DNA of 64,000 nucleotides from positions 248,001 through 312,000 of the forward strand of contig CAXXNY010000021.1 in the NCBI GenBank assembly GCA_963674805.2, read 5' to 3'. The notes under the pieces are model-generated. The model searched no databases. It was not told where the DNA came from and saw only the letters and a program-made list of their open reading frames with translations. Below, piece after piece: positions 59,275 through 64,000 of this stretch (position 1 is the stretch's first letter; each line of letters opens with the position of its first letter). The translations under genes were made by a program, and so were the position numbers. The stretch is from CALMFG01 sp963674805. Lineage in GTDB: Bacteria > Bacillota > Clostridia > Christensenellales > CALMFG01.

Positions 59275-60507
59275 ATGGCAAATGGCGTTGTAGTGACCGG
59301 TATGGGTGCGGTGTGTGCGCTGGGTCATCATGTAGAAGATATTTTTAATGCAGCGAAAAACGGCGTCTGCGGTATTGCGGAAGGCACGATGTTTGACCGC
59401 GATAAGATCACCGATATGCGGTTTGTAGCGGAAGTCAAGGATTTTGATCCGTCTGCGTATATCTCAAAGCGCGAAGCGCGGCGGCTGGACCGATTCTGCC
59501 AGTTTGCCGTTTATGCGGGCATGCAGGCCTGGGAACAGGCGGGTTTAAGCGAATTTGATCCCTATAAAGCAGGCGTTATCGTCGGCAGCGGAATGGGCGG
59601 ACTGAACACGATCTGTGAACAGTACGATGAAATGATGACAAACGGCGTCAGCGCCGTATCGTCACTGTTTATTCCCAAGGCAATTATCAATATCGCACCG
59701 GGGAACCTCGCGATTAGGCTGGGGCTTAATGGGCCCTGCTTTGGCGTGGTCACGGCATGCGCATCCGGAACGGATGCGGTCGGGCAGGCATACCGCCTGG
59801 TCAAAGATGGAATCGTGGATATTATGCTGGTCGGCGGAGCGGAAGCGGTGATTCAAAATCTGGCGGTGCAGGGATTCAACCAGATGCAGGCGCTGTCTAA
59901 CGCTGAAACCGTGGACAGGGCAAGCATTCCTTTTGATAAAGAACGCCAGGGATTTGTCATGGGCGAAGGCGCGGCATTTGTCGTTTTGGAAAGCGAGGCA
60001 TTTGCAAAGAGCCGGGGTGCAAAAATCTTTGGCCAGATATGCGGATACGGGCAGACCTGTGACGCCAATCATATTACCGCCCCGATGGAGGGCGGCGTGC
60101 ACGCGGCAAAAGCAATGGCGCTGGCCTGTGAGGAAGCCGGTATCAGCACGGATGCGGTCGGGTATATCAATGCCCACGGTACAGGTACCCCGCTGAACGA
60201 CAAAACCGAAACAGCGGCAATCAGGCACTGCTTCGGCGCGCATGCCGATGAGATGCTGGTCAGCTCGACCAAGTCGATGACCGCGCATATGCTGGGCGCT
60301 GCGGGTGCAATTGAGGCGATTTTTGCGATGAAGAGCCTGAGCGAAGGCGTCGCACTGCCTACTATAAATTTGAAAGTTCCCGATCCGGAATGTGATTTGG
60401 ACTACGTGGCCAATGCGGCAAAACCGATGGACACGGAATATGCCATCTCAAACTCCTTAGGATTCGGCGGGCATAACAGCAGCTTATTATTTAAACGAAT
60501 AAAGTAA
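59275..60507 (+). CDS. fabF: 3-oxoacyl-ACP synthase II
   Basis: 410 residues, thiolase fold. Catalytic Cys in TACASGTDAVGQA near residue 162, His in NAHGTGTPLNDKTE near 302, His in KSMTAHMLGAAGAIEAIF near 338. It elongates acyl-ACP. AGGAAAGGAAC precedes the ATG. Confidence 0.95.
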   Translation: MANGVVVTGMGAVCALGHHVEDIFNAAKNGVCGIAEGTMFDRDKITDMRFVAEVKDFDPSAYISKREARRLDRFCQFAVYAGMQAWEQAGLSEFDPYKAGVIVGSGMGGLNTICEQYDEMMTNGVSAVSSLFIPKAIINIAPGNLAIRLGLNGPCFGVVTACASGTDAVGQAYRLVKDGIVDIMLVGGAEAVIQNLAVQGFNQMQALSNAETVDRASIPFDKERQGFVMGEGAAFVVLESEAFAKSRGAKIFGQICGYGQTCDANHITAPMEGGVHAAKAMALACEEAGISTDAVGYINAHGTGTPLNDKTETAAIRHCFGAHADEMLVSSTKSMTAHMLGAAGAIEAIFAMKSLSEGVALPTINLKVPDPECDLDYVANAAKPMDTEYAISNSLGFGGHNSSLLFKRIK

Positions 60508-60524
60508 TTTAAAGGAAAAAAATA

Positions 60525-60959
60525 ATGTTTGGAATTGAAGATATCAAAAAAATATTGCCGCACAGAGAACCATTCTTAATGCTGGACCGTGTGCTTGAAA
60601 ACACCCCCGGAAAGCGGACGGTCGCCCAAAAGGCGGTGAGCGGAAACGAATGGTTTTTCATGGGCCATTTTGAGAAAACCAAGCTGATGCCGGGTGTGCT
60701 CATCGTTGAAGCGATCGCCCAGACCGGTGGAATTGCTCTGATGACAATGGAAGAGATGAAAGGGAAGCTTGCGTTTCTGGCGCGGATTAAGAACGCGAAG
60801 ATCAAGAGAAAAGTCGTCCCCGGTGATGTGATTGAGATTGAGACTGTCATCACTGAGATCAGAGGCTCCATCGGTATGGGGCACGGCAAGGCGAAGGTAA
60901 ACGGGGAAACAGCCGCAGAGTGCGAACTGGTTTTTGCCATTGGTGAAGAAACCAACTGA
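60525..60959 (+). CDS. fabZ: 3-hydroxyacyl-ACP dehydratase
   Basis: 144 residues, single hot-dog fold: LPHREPFLMLDRV with the catalytic His near residue 12, GHFEKTKLMPGVLIVEAIAQTGGI with the catalytic Glu near 63. It dehydrates 3-hydroxyacyl-ACP. It is the last gene of the operon. Confidence 0.95.
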   Translation: MFGIEDIKKILPHREPFLMLDRVLENTPGKRTVAQKAVSGNEWFFMGHFEKTKLMPGVLIVEAIAQTGGIALMTMEEMKGKLAFLARIKNAKIKRKVVPGDVIEIETVITEIRGSIGMGHGKAKVNGETAAECELVFAIGEETN

Positions 60960-60968
60960 GAATATGTT

Positions 60969-61000
60969 CAGCCCGGTGTTCACCAATGCCGGGCTTAATT
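60969..61000 (+). terminator. Terminator of the acc-fab operon
   Basis: AGCCCGG/CCGGGCT hairpin; the following T-run is weak (TTAATTATGG then a run of T further on). A second imperfect stem lies at 61022-61060. Confidence 0.6.
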
Positions 61001-61076
61001 ATGGCCTTTTTTTGGGAAAAGGGCGAAAAACCGCAGTAAAACTACGTTTTTTTCTCGCCGGCGGCGGGGAAATCTA

Positions 61077-61105
61077 TTGAATAATAAAAATGAAAGTTGT
61101 ATAAT
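61077..61105 (+). promoter_or_regulatory. Promoter of hppA
   Basis: TTGAAT, 17-base spacer, perfect TATAAT. The -35 is also the first codon of a longer open frame, which shows that the true start is the ATG at 61155. Confidence 0.75.
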
Positions 61106-61154
61106 TTACGACAAAGCGTTTTTTATCAGCTTAAGCTTTTTTAAGGAGGATGGT

Positions 61155-62171
61155 ATGTTAACATATGTAATGTTTGCAGCAGTAGCGGTCGCGCTGCTTG
61201 CCGCAGTCTATAACTATTACAGTGTCAAACGGCGGGAAGCGGGCACGGAAACGATGAAAGAAATCGCGAGTGCCATTCAAGAGGGCGCGAGTGCGTTTAT
61301 TGCGCATGAGTATAAAGTCATTGCCTTTGTTGCACTCGGTGTATTTGTACTGTTAAGTGTGGTTGTGGCATGGTACGTCGGTGTGGCGTTCTTGATTGGG
61401 GCAACGATGAGTGCGGTTGCCGGTTATATCGGCATGAAAATTGCGACAATCGCAAACGTACGCGTGTCCAATGAAGCGCGTTTGACCAAGAACCTTGGCG
61501 CAACGCTGAAGGTCGCGTTCCAGGGCGGTTCGGTTATGGGCCTGTCGGTGGGCGCGTTTGCGATATTGGGGCTCGGCATCGTTTATGTCGTGTTCGGCAA
61601 TATCATGGACCAGATGGCACTGGAAAACCTGACGATTCAATCGAACTGGATGGGGATCAACTTTATCCCGTTTGCGATGACTGTTTCAGGATATGCATTG
61701 GGCTGTTCGCTGATTGCGATGTTCAACCGTGTCGGCGGTGGTATTTATACCAAAGCGGCGGATATGGGCGCTGACCTGGTCGGCAAGACCGAAGCGCACA
61801 TTCCGGAAGACGACCCGAGAAACCCCGCGACAATCGCGGACAATGTCGGGGATAATGTGGGCGACGTTGCCGGACTGGGTTCCGACCTTTTGGAATCGTT
61901 TGTCGGCGCAATCGTGGCCAGTATCGCATTGGCCTGCTACACCTTCGTTATTGAAGGTGAAAGCGCAATTTCACAAATCATGATTTCTAAGATGATACTT
62001 TATCCGGTTGTGTTTGTTTCCATCGGGCTGGTTGCCTGTGTGATTGGCATCATGTACCTGATCTTTAAAAAAGTATCGGATAAACCCCATAAAGAATTGA
62101 ATATTTCGACCTGGACGGCGGGCCGGATTAACGATTATCGGCACTGGGTTATTCACCTATTTCTTCTTTAA
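61155..62171 (+). CDS. N-terminal fragment of membrane pyrophosphatase
   Basis: 338 residues from the ATG at 61155 (AAGGAGG five bases upstream), with about seven membrane helices. It contains the pyrophosphate-binding loop GGGIYTKAADMGADLVGKTEAHIPEDDPRNPATIADNVGDNVGDVAGLGSDL near residue 195. The last 17 or so codons after the G-run (GRINDYRHWVIHLFLL) are out of frame and unrelated to the family. Confidence 0.8.
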   Translation: MLTYVMFAAVAVALLAAVYNYYSVKRREAGTETMKEIASAIQEGASAFIAHEYKVIAFVALGVFVLLSVVVAWYVGVAFLIGATMSAVAGYIGMKIATIANVRVSNEARLTKNLGATLKVAFQGGSVMGLSVGAFAILGLGIVYVVFGNIMDQMALENLTIQSNWMGINFIPFAMTVSGYALGCSLIAMFNRVGGGIYTKAADMGADLVGKTEAHIPEDDPRNPATIADNVGDNVGDVAGLGSDLLESFVGAIVASIALACYTFVIEGESAISQIMISKMILYPVVFVSIGLVACVIGIMYLIFKKVSDKPHKELNISTWTAGRINDYRHWVIHLFLL

Positions 62172-62197
62172 CGGCGTCAGCGCGCAAGAACTGACGA

Positions 62198-63322
62198 ATG
62201 CGGGTTTTTCTTGCAGGTTCGCTTTCTCCGTGGATCGCAGCAGTGCTCGGCATTGTCAGCGGGATTGTTATCGGAGCGATGGCGGAATATTACACCAGCT
62301 ATGACTTCCTGCCGACACGCAAGATTGCTCGCTCTTCGATTGAAGGTACAGCGCTGACAATCACCGAAGGTCTCGGAGTCGGGATGAAGTCGACATTGCT
62401 GCCGGTTATGGTATTAGCGGCGGCAATTATCGTAGCCTATAAGATAGCTGACATTTACGGTGTTACCATGGCGGCGATTGGTATGCTGTCATTTGTTGCA
62501 GCAACGGTTTCTGTTGATACATACGGACCGATTGCGGACAATGCGGGCGGTATCAGCGAAATGAGCAAGCTGGAACCGGAAGTGCGCCAGATTACGGATA
62601 AACTCGACTCGGTCGGGAACACCACGGCAGCGATTGGTAAAGGATTTGCCATCGGTTCTGCCGCTTTGGCAGCATTGTCGCTGTTGGCATCCTTCCTGCA
62701 CTCTCAGGTTTCGGTCGGATCCGAGCATGTTGAGCTGACACTCAATGTCTTAAAACCGCTGACGCTTGCGGGCGCTGTGGTCGGCGGCGCACTGCCGTAT
62801 TATTTCTCAGGCATGCTGATTGATGCGGTTTCATCCGCGGCGCGTGCGATGGTGCGTGAAGTCAGACGCCAGTTTGAGAAGTTCCCTGGCATTTTAACCG
62901 GAAAAGAAAAACCGAACTACAAAGAATGTATTGAGATTTCTTCCGCAGGAGCGATAAAAGAAATGAAAGTTCCGGCACTGATTGCGATCTTTGCGCCATT
63001 GGTTTCCGGTTTCATATTCGGACCTGAATTTGTAGGCGGACTCCTGATCGGAACCACCCTTTCGGGTATCATGCTGGCACTGTTTACGGCGAATGCCGGC
63101 GGTGCATGGGATAATGCGAAGAAACTGATTGAATCGGGATACAGAGGACATAAAAAAGGCTCTCCCACCCATGAAGCAACGGTTATCGGCGACACGGTCG
63201 GCGACCCGCTGAAAGATACAGTTGGTCCTTCACTGGATATCCTGATTAAAATTATGGCGACAGTAGCGTTAATCGGAGTTTCAATCTTCGGAAAATACAA
63301 TCTGTTTAAGCTGTTCTTTTAA
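62198..63322 (+). CDS. C-terminal fragment of membrane pyrophosphatase
   Basis: 374 residues in a third frame. Pyrophosphate and Mg ligands are in DTYGPIADNAGGI near residue 107, NAGGAWDNAKK near 298 and DTVGDPLKDTVGPSLDILIKIM near 330. The motif GNTTAAIGKG carries Ala where potassium-independent enzymes have Lys, so the K+-dependent subfamily is indicated. There is no real ribosome site before the ATG, so this piece is unlikely to be made alone. Confidence 0.75.
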   Translation: MRVFLAGSLSPWIAAVLGIVSGIVIGAMAEYYTSYDFLPTRKIARSSIEGTALTITEGLGVGMKSTLLPVMVLAAAIIVAYKIADIYGVTMAAIGMLSFVAATVSVDTYGPIADNAGGISEMSKLEPEVRQITDKLDSVGNTTAAIGKGFAIGSAALAALSLLASFLHSQVSVGSEHVELTLNVLKPLTLAGAVVGGALPYYFSGMLIDAVSSAARAMVREVRRQFEKFPGILTGKEKPNYKECIEISSAGAIKEMKVPALIAIFAPLVSGFIFGPEFVGGLLIGTTLSGIMLALFTANAGGAWDNAKKLIESGYRGHKKGSPTHEATVIGDTVGDPLKDTVGPSLDILIKIMATVALIGVSIFGKYNLFKLFF

Positions 63323-63330
63323 ATAAAACA

Positions 63331-63358
63331 AAAAAAGCCCCTTTTTAAGGGGCTTTTT
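63331..63358. terminator. Bidirectional terminator
   Basis: AAAAAGCCCC/GGGGCTTTTT hairpin between convergent hppA and the last gene. Confidence 0.88.
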
Positions 63359-63369
63359 ATATTCTGTTT

Positions 63370-63999
63370 TTATGCATTGCGCTTGATAATTACACCACTA
63401 AATGCGGTCATCATCATAAAGAAGACACTGAGCAGCCAGAATGAAAGCGGCATATCAACGGCATTCAGGACGGTGATCACAACGACAGCCACCATTGTAG
63501 CAAGGTATACGATTAAAGCGGTGATTGCGGCTCTGCCCGTATCAGCGCGCTGCTTCTCGTCCGTCCATTCTCCCCGCCTGCTTTTTGCCATACTGACCAG
63601 CCAGTAGAGGATTATCAGGACAAGCGGACAGATCACCAATACCGAGACGACAATCATCAGCGCTGTCCGGAACTGAAGCGGCACGATCAGCCCGGTCATG
63701 GATAAGGCGACGCCGATCAGGCCGAGCGCTCCGCATACAAGCGCGATATGGTGCATCGACAGGAAGAGATTTTCCTGCTCAGAGTTGTCAATACGGAACA
63801 GATGCGCCTTAATCGGTTCTTTTTTTAGTATGAGGACAAAACCAATAACGACCGTAATCAGCTGAAAGGCTGTAAAGCCGTACAGCATCATCCATTCGCC
63901 GGTGACATCAAACAGACGGTATTCCTTGCCGATATCCATTAGAAAGGTCAAATCCGAGAGCAGTGTAATGCCGGATAAAACAATCATCACCACATACGC
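63370..63999 (-). CDS. Membrane protein of unknown function (5' end outside the window)
   Basis: At least 209 residues; the frame stays open to the window edge, so the start is probably beyond it. Six hydrophobic segments are visible, with a basic loop SMAKSRRGEWTDEKQRADTGRAA between the fourth and fifth and a basic end IIKRNA. No family could be assigned with confidence. Confidence 0.6.
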   Translation of the reverse strand, partial: AYVVMIVLSGITLLSDLTFLMDIGKEYRLFDVTGEWMMLYGFTAFQLITVVIGFVLILKKEPIKAHLFRIDNSEQENLFLSMHHIALVCGALGLIGVALSMTGLIVPLQFRTALMIVVSVLVICPLVLIILYWLVSMAKSRRGEWTDEKQRADTGRAAITALIVYLATMVAVVVITVLNAVDMPLSFWLLSVFFMMMTAFSGVIIKRNA

Positions 64000-64000
64000 C

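Larger units (their letters stand above)
61155..63322 (+). pseudogene. hppA: hppA, ion-translocating membrane pyrophosphatase, broken by two frameshifts
   Basis: Removing one G from the GGG run at 62120-62122 and one T from the TTTTT run at 62205-62209 restores a single frame of 721 codons without a stop, the normal size for this enzyme. The restored join reads WTAAGLTIIG, TYFFFNGVSAQELTNAG and SLSPWIAAVLG. Everything else looks under normal selection, so assembly or sequencing error, a very recent mutation, or programmed slippage are the choices. The intact enzyme would pump H+ or Na+ using pyrophosphate, consuming the pyrophosphate made by biosynthesis. Confidence 0.85.

Noticed and set aside
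59662..60288. 208-codon minus-strand open frame
   Set aside because: Antisense to fabF; composition is that of a reverse complement of a coding region.
61077..61154. Longer N-terminus of HppA starting at the TTG at 61077
   Set aside because: That TTG is the -35 box of a good promoter, and AAGGAGG stands before the ATG at 61155, where the family's N-terminus begins.

Overview
The window is a compact, gene-dense piece (about 68 genes in 64 kb, both strands) of a chromosome from what looks like an anaerobic member of the Bacillota (Firmicutes), probably Clostridia or a neighbouring class. The reasons are strong AGGAGG-type ribosome binding sites, TTG and GTG starts, TTGACA-17-TATAAT promoters, a T-box leader, separate alpha and beta subunits of the Fe-S serine dehydratase, superoxide reductase, FabK in place of FabI, EFR1 flavodoxin/ferredoxin and the PadR, GntR and TipAS-MerR regulator modules. 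The genus cannot be fixed from sequence alone. No rRNA, tRNA, insertion sequence or CRISPR array was seen.

Layout. 1-7.1 kb: end of a gluconate 5-dehydrogenase, an AEC permease, two large GT-C-like polytopic membrane proteins and a MarR regulator with its own palindromic operator. 7.1-10.3 kb (minus): an arginine-degradation-like operon (DUF4332 protein, arginase, a TIGR00300/ArgZ-type protein, cysteine hydrolase). 10.4-14.2 kb: an M29-type aminopeptidase with a long N-terminal extension, then sdaAB-sdaAA. 14.2-16.5 kb (minus): a PadR/HAAS/DUF4097 operon and superoxide reductase. 16.7-20.0 kb (minus): nadABC for de novo NAD. 20.2-37.2 kb: small accessory units, including an orphan phage-type lysis cassette, D-amino acid transaminase, a TtcA-like enzyme, an orphan MsmK/UgpC-type ATPase divergent from an AraC regulator, an M6 metalloprotease lipoprotein, GntR/DUF1648, ExoIII, AzlCD, ddl-murF, a second PadR module and an EFR1 protein.

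37.3-47.0 kb (minus) is a complete-looking branched-chain amino acid operon ilvN-ilvC-leuA-cimA-leuC-leuD-leuB-ilvB, read from one strong promoter through a T-box leader. CimA next to LeuA implies isoleucine from pyruvate via citramalate; ilvD is not in the operon. 47.0-51.6 kb (minus) holds small regulators and membrane proteins, then a MarR (FabT-like) regulator with an alpha/beta hydrolase. 51.9-61.0 kb (plus) is the full type II fatty acid synthesis operon accBCDA-fabH-acpP-fabK-fabD-fabG-fabF-fabZ, whose promoter carries a perfect palindrome over its -10 box. 61.1-63.3 kb is hppA, the membrane pyrophosphatase, split by two single-base frameshifts.

Most of the window is ordinary biosynthetic core. 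The points most worth a second look are the double frameshift in hppA, the arginase operon, the orphan lysis cassette, the exact 16-bp repeat between msmK and its divergent AraC gene, the paired PadR operators, and the candidate operator of the fab operon.
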